NCBI GenBank assembly: GCA_041687455.1
Contig: JAWLBY010000025.1
Span: 1-56,956, forward strand
Direction of reading: 5' to 3'
Origin: JAWLBY01 sp041687455
GTDB taxonomy: Bacteria; Pseudomonadota; Gammaproteobacteria; Xanthomonadales; Xanthomonadaceae
Length of the DNA: 56,956 nucleotides
Shown here: positions 12,501 through 21,600 of the stretch, in pieces
How positions within the stretch are numbered: position 1 is the first letter of the stretch
Layout of the letters: each line of letters begins with the position of its first letter
Translations under genes and position numbers: made by a program
The notes under the pieces: model-generated
Database searches by the model: none
The model's input: the letters and a program-made list of their open reading frames with translations, nothing else
Told to the model about the DNA's origin: nothing

Positions 12501-12873
12501 GCAGGGCCTCGAAACGCTCCGGGTCGTCGCTGGCCGGCAGCGTCTTCTGCCACTGCTGGAACGCCGCCTCCGGTTTCTGCGCCAGTCGCTGCTGCAGCGA
12601 ACTGCGCTCGCGCTCGGCGATCGTCCGTGCCTCGCGCAGCGCGCGGGTCGCTTCGAGTGCCGCATCGGCGCTGCGTTCCGCGCTGTCGGCCGCGGCCAGT
12701 GCCGCCTCGACGTCACGGCGCGCCGACTCGTCGAGTCCGGCCGCATCGAGCCCGGCGCGGGCCTCGGCAATCGCCGTCGTCTGGCTCGGCGGCAGGCCCT
12801 GCTGTGCGCTCGCGGACGACGCCAGCACGCACAGCAGGCACAGCAGCAGTCGCGGGAGTCGGGGCATCGGCAT
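9505..12873 (-). CDS. MscK/MscM-type mechanosensitive channel
   Basis: At 1,122 residues it matches the size of the large MscS-family channels MscK (KefA) and MscM. A signal peptide (MPMPRLPRLLLCLLCVLASSASA) is followed by ~450 residues of Ala/Leu/Arg/Gln coiled-coil-like periplasmic sequence and many membrane segments. The C-terminal MscS core includes the pore helix AAALTVGLGFGLQEIFGNFVSGLILLFERPFRVGDVI and the beta domain TVSRIRTRATTLIDFDNKEVVVPNKTFI. It would open on membrane tension to release solutes during hypo-osmotic shock. MscK and MscM cannot be told apart confidently, so no symbol is given. It converges on the kinase gene with 89 bp between stops. Confidence 0.9.
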   Translation of the reverse strand: MPMPRLPRLLLCLLCVLASSASAQQGLPPSQTTAIAEARAGLDAAGLDESARRDVEAALAAADSAERSADAALEATRALREARTIAERERSSLQQRLAQKPEAAFQQWQKTLPASDDPERFEALLAGERSELQRLRAESTQVGTALAELTAPPPEASAQEAELRLAADDLERRLASLDSSGVTVPAVLDARRLRLAAELRAARAELARREVERDSAALRRQHLELRQRLLQRELADHQQRLELLQRMIAARSDTRLAELVEQLETQQQAVEDIDPAVRAETELNLRLARQLIAVQQALLALRDASRSDEQRRDEVAAALRDTRARVALDADSEALGLILLAERRRLVPATSLARRLEQVRAELAQARLQQIELARQRSTIDDPDSAVRAVLAGEDSDRPAEQVATGERLYQVLAQRADLVPQLDTALQRYVSALEQAEQTLQQLWLDTVALRELLDRQLFWIPSHARVDRDWLARQPAGWADLLKPSRFATSARLLQARLVDSPELPAASLLLALLLLYWRRSAADRLSSLAPPLRRVTGDSYRLSAQALLLTLVAALPWALLIGTLGWTLQRVGDPGKYSHSLGTALVGVAGSVLLLDFLRWLVIDRGLAHMHFRWTRSRRDSLRAALPWLALLLLPSQLFASLAFARGVEIAIDSAARLSLLLFAGFSSALLWRLLAPGQLWTPRGGAPEPQRYRQALRVGLPALLLAIVVGLLVGYVYSGWVLMTCLWQTVWAVVAVALVHGMLGRWFLLGERRLALTRLQAQREAAGSDSASTSASDGGDVLRELGSSDLTLETVNAQTGRLLRALTLALWLAALVWIWAEVLPALGRLDEIALWSAKSVADDGSTVLEQISLKQVVFGLVLLALTFVAARNLPGLLEIGLLSRISIDASTRYAISSVSRYLIVIVGSIIGLGLLGLRWSQLQWLAAALTVGLGFGLQEIFGNFVSGLILLFERPFRVGDVITIGEFSGTVSRIRTRATTLIDFDNKEVVVPNKTFITDRLINWTLSDTRTRITIKVGVAYGSDIGRVHALLRQAAAEHPLVLREPAPSSWFLAFGASSLDFELRVFVDALGDRLPVTNDLNTRIAELFADAGIEIAFPQLDLHVRTLPGTAPPAPSV

Positions 12874-13010
12874 TCGGGCGATTGCGAACCAGGGGCGCTG
12901 AGCATAGCGGCAGCGCTGGCCGTGCCGGCTGAAGAAGCGAGCACGAGCAACGCAAGCCCGGTATTCTCGCCGGCTGTCCGGGGCGCTCGCCCCGCCTGTC
13001 CGGAGTCCGC

Positions 13011-13892
13011 ATGTCCGTGTCGTTCACCGTTCGTCCGCTGCGTCGTTGTGGCTGGTTGCCGGTCCTGCTGCTGACCGCCTGCGCCAGCCTGCCCGGTACG
13101 CCGCCGGAAGCGCCGGTGGCGCCGCAGGCCAGCCACGAAAACCTGAATGCGGTGCTGTGGATGCAGACCGCGGCCGAATACCGGGCTGCGATGATCGGCA
13201 GCTTCAACCTGGCGCAGCGTCAGCTCGACGCCGCGCTGGCCGACCCGGGCTGGGATGCCCTGCCGCCGGCCGAGCGCGCCGGGCAGCCGCTGGCCGGGCT
13301 GGCGCCGGCGGTGATCGTCGATGCCGACGAAACGATGATCGACAACAGCCCGTTCCAGGTCGAAAGCCTGGTCGAGAACGCCGGCTTCACCGACGAGCGC
13401 TGGACCCGCTGGACCGCTGCCCGCCGCGCCACCGCGCTGCCGGGCGCGCTCGAGTTCGCCCGCCATGCCGCCGAGCGTGGCGTCACGATCCTGTTCGTGA
13501 CCAACCGCCGCGATCCGGAGGATCTGGCCGCCACCGGCGACAACCTCGCCGCGCTCGGCTTCCCGCTCGCCGCCGACCGTTCCAACCTGATGCTGTCCGG
13601 CGATGTCCGCGCGCCGGCGCACGAGAAGGGCGAACGGCGGCGCTGGGCCGCGCAGCGCTATCGCGTGCTGCTGATGCTCGGCGACAACCTCGGCGACTTC
13701 GTCGACGGCTTCAACATCGGCATCGCCGGTCGCGATGCGCTGGTCGAGCAGTATCGCCCGTGGTGGGGCGAGCGCTGGATCATGCTGCCGAACCCGAGCT
13801 ACGGCTCGTGGGAGCGGGCGATCCGCCACGACTGCGCGGCCGGGCTGAACGGCGACATGCTGGCCTGCAAGCGCGCGGCGCTGCGGCCATGA
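13011..13892 (+). CDS. HAD-superfamily class C acid phosphatase lipoprotein (e(P4)/OlpA-like)
   Basis: The 293-residue product has a lipoprotein signal peptide with the lipobox Cys24 (LLTAC). The HAD nucleophile motif is VDADETMIDNSPF, with Asp104 and Asp106, and the second motif Thr/Ser lies in ILFVTNRRD. The acidic motif LLMLGDNLGDF completes the active site. Class C phosphatases of this kind are outer-membrane 5'-nucleotidases/acid phosphatases that dephosphorylate nucleotides such as NMN outside the cytosol. The stop overlaps the pyrF ATG as ATGA, so the two are translationally coupled, a plausible pairing in nucleotide metabolism. Confidence 0.9.
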   Translation: MSVSFTVRPLRRCGWLPVLLLTACASLPGTPPEAPVAPQASHENLNAVLWMQTAAEYRAAMIGSFNLAQRQLDAALADPGWDALPPAERAGQPLAGLAPAVIVDADETMIDNSPFQVESLVENAGFTDERWTRWTAARRATALPGALEFARHAAERGVTILFVTNRRDPEDLAATGDNLAALGFPLAADRSNLMLSGDVRAPAHEKGERRRWAAQRYRVLLMLGDNLGDFVDGFNIGIAGRDALVEQYRPWWGERWIMLPNPSYGSWERAIRHDCAAGLNGDMLACKRAALRP

Positions 13893-14614
13893 GCGCGCCG
13901 CGCACCGCTGCGGCCGGCATTCCGCTCGAGCATCGACTGATCTTCGCGCTCGACGTGGCGAGCGCCGACGATGCGCTGGCCTGGGTCGACCGGCTCGGCG
14001 ACAGCGTGTCGTTCTACAAGATCGGCCTCGAACTGCTGGCTTCCGGCGATTACTTCCGCGTGCTCGACCGGCTCGCCGCACGCGACAAGCAGGTGTTCGC
14101 CGACCTGAAACTGCACGACGTGCCGGCCACCGTCGCCGCCGCGGTACGCGGGCTGGCGCGCTGGCCGATCCGCTTCTGCACCGTGCACGCCTATCCGACC
14201 ATGCTGCGCGCGGCGGCTGCCGAGCGCGGCGACATGAAACTGCTCGCGGTCACCGTGCTGACCTCGATGGACGAACAGGACCTGCGCGAGCAGGGCATCA
14301 CCCAGAGTGCCGAACAGGCCGTGCTGGAACGAGCCCGGCTGGCGCGCGCGGCCGGCTGCGACGGCGTGATCGCGTCCGGCCGCGAGGCGGCGCTGCTGCG
14401 CTCCGCACTCGGCCCGGAGTTCCTGATCGTCTGCCCGGGCATTCGTTCGAACGCCGATGCCGGCGGCGACGACCAGAAGCGCACGGTCGACGTCGCCAGT
14501 GCGTTCGCCAATGGCGCCGACCACATCGTGGTCGGCCGACCGATTCGCCATGCGCCCGACCCGCGCGCCGCGGCGGAGCGGATCCGTACCGAGATCGAGA
14601 TGGCTTTGGCCTAG
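13889..14614 (+). CDS. pyrF: orotidine 5'-phosphate decarboxylase
   Basis: PyrF catalyses the last step of de novo UMP synthesis, decarboxylating OMP. The 241-residue protein is of usual length for the bacterial enzyme. Active-site residues are visible: Asp22 in FALDVASADD, Lys44 in FYKIGLELL, and the DxKxxD motif in FADLKLHDVPATV (Asp72, Lys74, Asp77). The phosphate-binding end is HIVVGRPIRHAPDPRAAAERI. Its start overlaps the phosphatase stop (ATGA), which supports the ATG chosen. Confidence 0.97.
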   Translation: MSAPRTAAAGIPLEHRLIFALDVASADDALAWVDRLGDSVSFYKIGLELLASGDYFRVLDRLAARDKQVFADLKLHDVPATVAAAVRGLARWPIRFCTVHAYPTMLRAAAAERGDMKLLAVTVLTSMDEQDLREQGITQSAEQAVLERARLARAAGCDGVIASGREAALLRSALGPEFLIVCPGIRSNADAGGDDQKRTVDVASAFANGADHIVVGRPIRHAPDPRAAAERIRTEIEMALA

Positions 14615-14663
14615 ACTGAATCGTTCTTGAATAACAGTGGCTTGCAATGCAAACCTGTGCCGC

Positions 14664-14692
14664 TTGTCAGCATCGGGCCGGGTTCGTATGAT
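14664..14692 (+). promoter_or_regulatory. sigma-70 promoter of candidate small RNA
   Basis: TTGTCA (14664-14669) and TATGAT (14687-14692) are separated by exactly 17 bp, close to the sigma-70 consensus. Transcription would start near 14699, where no gene start is nearby but a ~104-nt segment ending in an intrinsic terminator begins. Confidence 0.7.
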
Positions 14693-14698
14693 CGCCGC

Positions 14699-14802
14699 TC
14701 GCCGATTTCGGCGATTCCCTGCGATGCGCCCACCAGAGGCTCTTCAGAGCCCGCCGGCTAGTCCGGAACCCGAAAGGAGGCTTCAGGCCTCCTTTCTTTT
14801 TT
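14699..14802 (+). ncRNA. candidate small RNA of about 104 nt
   Basis: The segment runs from the predicted start of the promoter above to the U-tract of the terminator below. It begins with a 6-bp hairpin (14699-14704 with 14709-14714), then an unpaired stretch. Next come GGCTC-TTCA-GAGCC (14738-14751), a weak CCGG/CCGG stem (14754-14766) and the terminator hairpin. A frame crosses it (GTG at 14637 to 14846), but that frame starts upstream of the promoter and runs through the terminator, so a protein is unlikely. The family is not recognised; 4.5S, 6S and tmRNA signatures were looked for and not seen. Alternatively it is an attenuated leader of the downstream lipoprotein gene. Confidence 0.6.
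14772..14802 (+). terminator. intrinsic terminator
   Basis: A perfect 10-bp stem, GAAAGGAGGC (14772-14781) with GCCTCCTTTC (14787-14796), encloses the loop TTCAG and is followed by six T residues (14797-14802). It ends the candidate small RNA and would also stop read-through from pyrF. Confidence 0.85.
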
Positions 14803-14858
14803 GGCGCGCTGCCTGTGCGCGCGGCGGTACCGACAACGGCGTCTGACGGCCGATCTGC

Positions 14859-14864
14859 TACAGT
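14859..14864 (+). promoter_or_regulatory. candidate -10 box for the downstream lipoprotein
   Basis: TACAGT lies 74 bp upstream of the lipoprotein ATG and downstream of the terminator, so the gene needs its own promoter about here. No convincing -35 was found. Confidence 0.25.
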
Positions 14865-14937
14865 CGCGCCCCGTTCCGCCCGTCGGGCCCCGCGCCCGTC
14901 CGCCGTGTCGGCCGGGCCCCACCCGAAGGAGATTCCA

Positions 14938-15888
14938 ATGATGCAGCGTCTAGCCTCCCTGGCCCTGGCCGGCGTGATCAGCTTTGGCCTGGCCGCCTGC
15001 CAGAAGGACGACGAGGCCAGCAAGGCCGCCGCGACCGCGCCGGTCGGGCCGGCCGAGACGATCGAGCGCTCGGCCGCCCAGTTGCAGCAGGGCGACGTGC
15101 TCGGTCTGGTGCAGAGTGCGCTGCCGCCGGAGCACTACGAGCGCGTCAAGTCGGAATGGAAGGAGCGCATGCACAGCGACCCGCCGACCGACGAGGAGCG
15201 CGCCCGCTTCGCCGAGACGATGCAGAAGCTGACCGCGGCCGACGCCGAGACCGCGCTGTATGCCGAACTGGAGCCGCAGCTCGCGCAGATGGAAAGCGAG
15301 ATGGCCGCGCAGATGCCGCTGATGGTCGGCATGGGGCGCGGTTTCGCGATGCAGTCGATCCAGCAGAGCGAACAATTGACCGCCGAGCAGAAGCAGCACG
15401 CCGGCCAGCTCGTCGACGCGGTCGGCAACTGGCTGCAGACGGCCAACTTCTTCGATCGCGAGCTGGCCAAGCGGGCGATCGCCGAGGTCGTCTCCACCGC
15501 CCGTGAGCTGGACGTCCAGACGCTCGACCAGATCGAGGCGATGGAGTTCGAGCAGGCAATGCAGAAGGCCGGCATCGCGATGCGCGGCCTGTTCGATGTG
15601 ATGCAGATCTACGGCCTGACGATCGACGACACGCTGAAGTCGGTCGACGCCGAACTGCTGTCGGAACAGGACGGCAACGCGCAGGTCAAGGTGGCCTACA
15701 CCGTGCTGGCGCAGCCGCTGACGCTGAACACCGAGATGGTCCGGATCGACGACCGCTGGTACGGCAAGGACGCGATCGCCGAGCTCGAGCGCGCCAGGCA
15801 CAACGCCGACGACGCCGGTGACGATGTGGACGCTGACGAAGCCGACGCCACCGACGAAGACGAAGAAGCGGTCGACGTCGAGGACTGA
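14938..15888 (+). CDS. lipoprotein of unknown function with acidic tail
   Basis: The 316-residue product starts MMQRLASLALAGVISFGLAACQKDD, a lipoprotein signal with the lipobox LAAC. The middle is helical and rich in Glu, Gln and Met. The last ~30 residues are a strongly acidic Asp/Glu/Ala run. An AAGGAG site (14926-14931) stands 6 bp before the first ATG and 9 bp before the second at 14941, so either could be used. No family was recognised. It is a single gene between the terminator at 14802 and plsB. Confidence 0.8.
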   Translation: MMQRLASLALAGVISFGLAACQKDDEASKAAATAPVGPAETIERSAAQLQQGDVLGLVQSALPPEHYERVKSEWKERMHSDPPTDEERARFAETMQKLTAADAETALYAELEPQLAQMESEMAAQMPLMVGMGRGFAMQSIQQSEQLTAEQKQHAGQLVDAVGNWLQTANFFDRELAKRAIAEVVSTARELDVQTLDQIEAMEFEQAMQKAGIAMRGLFDVMQIYGLTIDDTLKSVDAELLSEQDGNAQVKVAYTVLAQPLTLNTEMVRIDDRWYGKDAIAELERARHNADDAGDDVDADEADATDEDEEAVDVED

Positions 15889-15939
15889 TCGACCCCCGGC
15901 CGGCCCGGACGCCCGGGCCGGCCCGCAAGACGCGCGCCG

Positions 15940-18477
15940 ATGTTCACGCTCGACCACCGCCCGATGAACGATCAACGACGCGCCAGCCGCTCACGCACGC
16001 CGTTCTGGCTCGGCCTGCTCGGCCGGCTCGCCGAGCCGTGGATCGCGATCCGTCGCGAGCCGGAAACGCTGCCGGCCGAATTCGTTGCCGCCGGGCAGCC
16101 GGTCTGTTACGTCATCGAGCGTTACGGCCTGTCCAACGCGCTGATCCTCGAACAGGCCTGCCGCGAGGCCGGCCTGCCGTCGCCGCTCGAATCGATGTCC
16201 GGCGGCGACCTGCTCGGCAAACAGCGCGCGATGGTCGCGCTGTCGCGCCGGCAGGGCTTCCTGTTCCGCCGGCCGCGTTCGCGGACCCATTCCGAAGGCC
16301 TCGCCCGGCTGATCGAGGCGTTGCGCAGCAACCCCGAACTCGACGTGCAACTGGTGCCGGTGTCGATCTTCGTCGGCCGGGCGCCGGATCGGCAGAGCGG
16401 CTGGTTCCGCGTGCTGTTCGCCGAGAACTGGACGCTGGTCGGGCGCTTCCGCCGTTTCCTGTCGGTGCTGTTGAACGGCCGCAACACGATGGTGCAGTTC
16501 TCGGCGCCGTTCTCGCTGCGCGAGGCACTGGCCGACGAGCTGCCGCCGGAGCGCGCCGTGCGCAAGCTGTCGCGCGTGCTGCGCGCGCATCTGCGGCGGA
16601 TCCGCGCCGCCGTGATCGGCCCCGACCTGTCGCATCGACGAATGCTGGTCGACGCGGTGCTCGACGCCGAGCCGGTGCGCCGCTCGATCGCCGACCAGGC
16701 GCGGCGCGACGCGACCAGCTACAGCCAGGCCTACGCGAAGGCGCGCGGACTCGCGCTGGAGGTCGCCGCCGACTATTCGCACACGGTGGTGCGCTCGCTG
16801 TCGTTCATGCTGACGCCGTTCTGGAACAAGCTGTACGACGGCGTCCGCGTGCAGCACCTCGACACGCTGAAGAAGATCGCGCCCGGCCGCGAAGTGATCT
16901 ACGTGCCGTCGCACCGCAGCCACATCGATTACCTGCTGCTGTCCTACCTGCTGTACTCGAACGGCATCGTGCCGCCGCACATCGCCGCCGGAGTCAACCT
17001 GAACCTGCCGCTGGTCGGGCCGCTCCTGCGCCGCGGCGGTGCGTTCTTCCTGCGCCGCAGCTTCCGCGCCAATCCGCTGTATTCGGCGGTGTTCTCCGAG
17101 TATGTCGCGCGGCTGATCGAGCGCGGCGTGTCGATCGAGTACTTCATCGAGGGCGGCCGTTCGCGTACCGGCCGGCTGCTGGCGCCGAAGGCCGGCATGC
17201 TGGCGATCACGCTGCGTGCATTCCTGCGCCAGAGCCGGCGGCCGGTGGTGTTCTGCCCGGTCTACATCGGCTACGAGCAGTTGATGGAAGGCAAGAGCTA
17301 CCTGGCCGAGCTGTCCGGCAAGCCGAAGCAGAAGGAGAGCCTGCTCGGCCTGCTGCGCGCGTTCGGCGTGCTGCGCCATCGCTACGGCAAGGTCGCGGTC
17401 AATTTCGGCGAGCCGATCCTGCTCGACGCGCTGCTCGACGAGGTCGCGCCGGACTGGCGTGCCGCGCGCGCCGCGCCGGACCAGAAGCCGGACTGGCTCA
17501 ATTCCGCCGTCGATGCGCTGGCCGAGCGGATCCAGATCAACATCAACCGCGCCGCCGACGTCAATCCGATCAACCTGCTGGCGCTGGCGCTGCTGTCGAC
17601 GCCGACCCATTCGATGGCCGAGTCGGATCTGCTCGGCGCGATCGACCTGTTCCGCGACCTGCTGCGGGCGATCCGTTATTCCGATCGCGTCACTGTAAGC
17701 GAGTTGCCGGCGGCGCAGATCGTCGCCTACGGCGAGCAGTCCGGTGTGCTGACGCGGGTCCGTCATCCGCTCGGCGACGTGCTGCGCTACGAAGGCGAGA
17801 TGGGCGTGCTGCAGGCGTATTACCGCAACAACGTCGTGCACCTGTTCGCCGCCGCGAGCTGGGTCGCCTGCTGCTTCCAGAACAACCGCCGGATGAGTCG
17901 CGCCGGCGTCGTCCGGCTCGGCCGGCTGCTGTACCCGTTCATCCAGTCCGAGCTGTTCCTGCCGTGGAACGAGACCGAATTCGGCGAACGGATCGGCGCC
18001 GTGATCGACGCCTTCGTCGCCCGCGGCATGTTCGAGTTCGATGCCGACAGCGGCATGCTGCAACGGGTCGCCGGGCAGACCGACGAGGTGTTCCAGTTGC
18101 GGGTCGTCGCGCACAGCCTGCAGCAGGCGTTCGAGCGCTACTACATCGCGATTTCGGTGCTGGTGAAGAACGGCCCGCGACAGGTGTCGGCCGGCGAGCT
18201 CGAGAACCTGTGCCACCTGACCGCGCAGCGGCTGTCGCTGCTGTACTCGAAGGCGGCGCCCGAATTCTTCGACCGCGCGCTGTTCCGCGGCTTCATCGGC
18301 AAGCTGCGCGAACTCGGCATCGTCTGGCTCGACGGCAACAGCAAGCTCGATTACGACGAACGACTCGATGGCTGGGCCAAGGACGCCAAGATCATCCTGT
18401 CGCGCGAACTGCGCCACTCGATCATGAAGATCACCCCCGAGACCCGTCGCCAGGTCGAGACGGTCGTCGAGTCCTGA
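15940..18477 (+). CDS. plsB: glycerol-3-phosphate acyltransferase
   Basis: PlsB acylates the sn-1 position of glycerol 3-phosphate at the inner membrane, the first step of phospholipid synthesis. The product is 845 residues, near the ~800 of E. coli PlsB. The acyltransferase HX4D motif is in SHRSHIDYLLLSY (His325-Asp330). Further blocks are GGAFFLRRSFR and EYFIEGGRSRTGR for glycerol-3-phosphate binding, and VVFCPVYIGYEQLMEG. Neither the ATG at 15940 nor the one at 15964 has a clear ribosome-binding site, so the start is uncertain by 8 residues. Confidence 0.96.
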   Translation: MFTLDHRPMNDQRRASRSRTPFWLGLLGRLAEPWIAIRREPETLPAEFVAAGQPVCYVIERYGLSNALILEQACREAGLPSPLESMSGGDLLGKQRAMVALSRRQGFLFRRPRSRTHSEGLARLIEALRSNPELDVQLVPVSIFVGRAPDRQSGWFRVLFAENWTLVGRFRRFLSVLLNGRNTMVQFSAPFSLREALADELPPERAVRKLSRVLRAHLRRIRAAVIGPDLSHRRMLVDAVLDAEPVRRSIADQARRDATSYSQAYAKARGLALEVAADYSHTVVRSLSFMLTPFWNKLYDGVRVQHLDTLKKIAPGREVIYVPSHRSHIDYLLLSYLLYSNGIVPPHIAAGVNLNLPLVGPLLRRGGAFFLRRSFRANPLYSAVFSEYVARLIERGVSIEYFIEGGRSRTGRLLAPKAGMLAITLRAFLRQSRRPVVFCPVYIGYEQLMEGKSYLAELSGKPKQKESLLGLLRAFGVLRHRYGKVAVNFGEPILLDALLDEVAPDWRAARAAPDQKPDWLNSAVDALAERIQININRAADVNPINLLALALLSTPTHSMAESDLLGAIDLFRDLLRAIRYSDRVTVSELPAAQIVAYGEQSGVLTRVRHPLGDVLRYEGEMGVLQAYYRNNVVHLFAAASWVACCFQNNRRMSRAGVVRLGRLLYPFIQSELFLPWNETEFGERIGAVIDAFVARGMFEFDADSGMLQRVAGQTDEVFQLRVVAHSLQQAFERYYIAISVLVKNGPRQVSAGELENLCHLTAQRLSLLYSKAAPEFFDRALFRGFIGKLRELGIVWLDGNSKLDYDERLDGWAKDAKIILSRELRHSIMKITPETRRQVETVVES

Positions 18478-18612
18478 GCGGCGCGCCCGCTGGCCGCAGC
18501 GGCGCGTGCGCCGCATGCGGCCGCTTTGCGCGGAACGCTTTTCGCCGCCCGCCGGCCTCATCCGCGCCCCGCATGCGCTACGCTCGCCGCACTCCAGCGC
18601 GGAAGGCGTCAC

Positions 18613-21600
18613 ATGCAGCGGATCATCCTGGCCTGCACCTGGCTGCTCCTGGTCGCGATCGCCGCACCATCGGTGCGCGCCGCGCCATCGATACCGGCGC
18701 CACTGGCGCCGTGGACCGACTGGGTGCTGCACGGTCACGAGCACCGGCGCTGCCCATGGCTGCTCGGCCACAGCGAGCCATCGGCCGAGGCGGCGCGGAT
18801 CTGCGCCTGGCCCGGCACACTCGAGCTGCGCGCCGATGCCACCGGCGCGCGCTTCACGCTCGACTGGACCGCGCTGATCGAACAGCCGGTGCCGCTGCCC
18901 GGAGACGCGCGGCAGCGGCCGCTGGACGTGCAGGTCGACGGACGACCGGCCGCGGTCGCGCTGCAACGCGGCGTGCCGACGCTGCGGCTGGCGCCGGGCC
19001 GTCATCGCATCGAGGGCCGCTTCGCATGGGCCCGGCGACCGGAGCGGCTGGCAGTGCCGAGTGCTGTCGGGCTGGTCGCCTTGGCGGTCGACGGCCAGCC
19101 GGTCGCGCTGCCGGAGCGCGACGAGCGTCATCTGTGGCTCGGTCGCAGTCAGGTCGAAACGGTCGGCCAGGACAGTCTGACGCTGCGTGTGCACCGGCTG
19201 CTCGCCGATGGCGTGCCGCTGCGACTGAGCACCGACCTGCAGCTCGAAGTCTCCGGCCGCGCCCGCGAAGCCGCGCTCGGCCAGCCGTTGCCGGACGGAT
19301 TCGCGCCGGTGGCACTGCAGTCGCCGTTACCGGCCGCGATCGGGCCCGACGGCGTGTTGCGGGTGCAATTGCGGCCCGGCTCGTGGCGGCTGCGACTCGA
19401 TGCCCGCGCGCTCGACGTGGCCGACCGCTTCGCGCCGCGCGCCAACCCGGCGCCGTGGCCGCGAGAGGAAATCTGGAGCTTCCGTGCGGCAGCGGCGCTG
19501 CGCAGCGTGCAGGCGGTCGGCGAGCGGCCGGTCGACCCGAACCAGGTCGGTGCGCCGTGGGGCGAGTCGCTGCCGACTTTCGTGCTCGGCGCCGGCGACA
19601 CGCTGGCGATCGAGCAGCGCTCGCGCGGGCTCGACCCGGAGCGGCCGGATCGACTGACGCTGGACCGCGCGTTGTGGATCGACCACGACGGCGGTGGCCT
19701 GACCGCGCTCGACCGGATCAACGGCCGGCTCGCCGCGCCGGGTCGGCTCGACATGCGGGCACCGTGGGCGCTGCGCCACGCGCAGGCCGACGGCGAGCCG
19801 CTGCTGGTCACGACGTCCGACGGCGCCAACGGCGTCGAGCTGCGCCGCCGCAATGTCGCACTGACCACGCTGGCGCGGCGTGCCGACCTGTCCGGCCCGA
19901 TCGGCAGCGGCTGGGCCGGCGCGTTCGACGCGATGTCGCTGACCGTGCAGTTGCCGCCCGGCTGGCGACTGCTGCATGTCGGCGGCGCCGATCGCGCACC
20001 GGCGGCCTGGCTCGCGCAATGGACGCTGCTCGACCTGTTCCTGCTGGCGCTGGCGACGCTGCTCGCGTTCCGGCTGTTCGGCCTGCCGTTCGCGCTGCTG
20101 GTGCTCGGCTACCTGCTGCTCGGCTACCACGAGTCCGGCGTGCCGCTGTGGACCGTGATCGGTGCGATGCTGGCCGCGCTGCTGGCGCGGTTGCTGCCGG
20201 CCGGCCGCCTGCAGCGCGTGGTCGCCGCCGCGCGCACCGCGCTGCTGCTGCTGGCGCTGCTGTGGACGCTGCCGTTCGCGGCCGGCCAGCTCAAGCTCGC
20301 GCTGTACCCGCAGCTCGAATGCGATCGGGTCGGCGGGCGCTGGGACGATCCGTGCGGCTTCGACGGCGCGCCGACACCGATGCCGCAGGTCGCGTTCGAG
20401 GCGCCGATGATGGAGAAGGCTGCGGCGCCGGCGCCGGCGCCGCGCTCGGTCACGGACCGCGGTCGGCTGATTGCCGAAGCGGCTGCCCCGCCGCCGCCAC
20501 AAGCACCGCCGGCACCACCGCCGCCGCCGCTCGATGCCTATCCGTCCGATGCGATCGTGCAGGCCGGGCCGGGCATGCCGGACTGGAGCTGGCGGCGTGC
20601 CGAGATCGGCATCGACGGCCCGGTCGCGGCCGACCAGTCGCTGCGGCTGTGGCTGTCGCCGCCGTGGCTGACCGGCGCGTGGCGGATCGCGCTGGTCGCG
20701 TTGCTGGCGGCGGTGCTGGGCGGGTTCGCCGGCCGCGCGTGGCGGCTGCCGTCGCTGCGCCCGGCCGGCAATGCCGCGGCGGCGCTACTCGTTGCAACGC
20801 TGTGCTGGGGGCCATCGGCCGAGGCGTCCGACTATCCGCCGCAGCCGATGCTCGACGCGCTGCGCGAGCGCCTGCTCGAAGCGCCGCGCTGCGCGCCCGA
20901 CTGCGCCAGTGTCGCGCGCGCCGCGGTGCGGGTCGATCGCGAGCGGCTGAGCGTGCAGCTCGAACTGCATGCCCAGGCCGAGCTTGCGCTGCCGCTGCCC
21001 GATCCCGGCCGCGCCGCCGCGCTCGACACGGTCCGGCTGGACGGCGACCGCAGCGCGGTGGCCCGGCGCGACAACGCCGCCTGGCTGCGCGTGCCGCGCG
21101 GCGTACATCGGGTCGAGCTGGATTGGCGGCTCGGCGGCGGCGATACCGTCGACCTGCGCTTCCCGCTGGTTCCGGCCGCCGTTGCGATCGCCGCCAGCGG
21201 CTGGGACAGCGGCGGCCTGCAGGACGGCCGCCTGCTCGGCGACACGCTGCAGTTGCTGCGCCAGGCGCAGGGGCCGGCGGTCGAAGGTGCCGAGCCGAGC
21301 GCACCGGCGATCGAGTTTCCGCCGTTCGTGCAGGTCACCCGGCGGATCACGCTCGGTCTCGACTGGCACGTGACGACCGAAGTCCGCCGCGTTGCGCCGG
21401 CGCAGGCCGGCTTCACCGTGCCGTTGCCGCTGATCGCCGGTGAGCGGGTGCTGGACGACAGCCTGGTGGTCGATGGCGGCGAGGTGCGGGTCGCGTTTGC
21501 GGCCGGGCAGGACCGGGTCGGCTGGCGATCGCAGTTGCCGATCGAACCGCAGCTTGCATTGAGTGCCGGTCCGCTCGCACGGGCCGCCGAGCGCTGGCAG

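Noticed and set aside
14637..14846. 69-codon frame across the small-RNA region
   Set aside because: It begins upstream of the promoter, passes through the terminator stem and has no ribosome-binding site.
15991..19194. 1,067-codon minus-strand frame antisense to plsB
   Set aside because: Gln/Arg/His-rich shadow of plsB in high-G+C DNA with no motifs.
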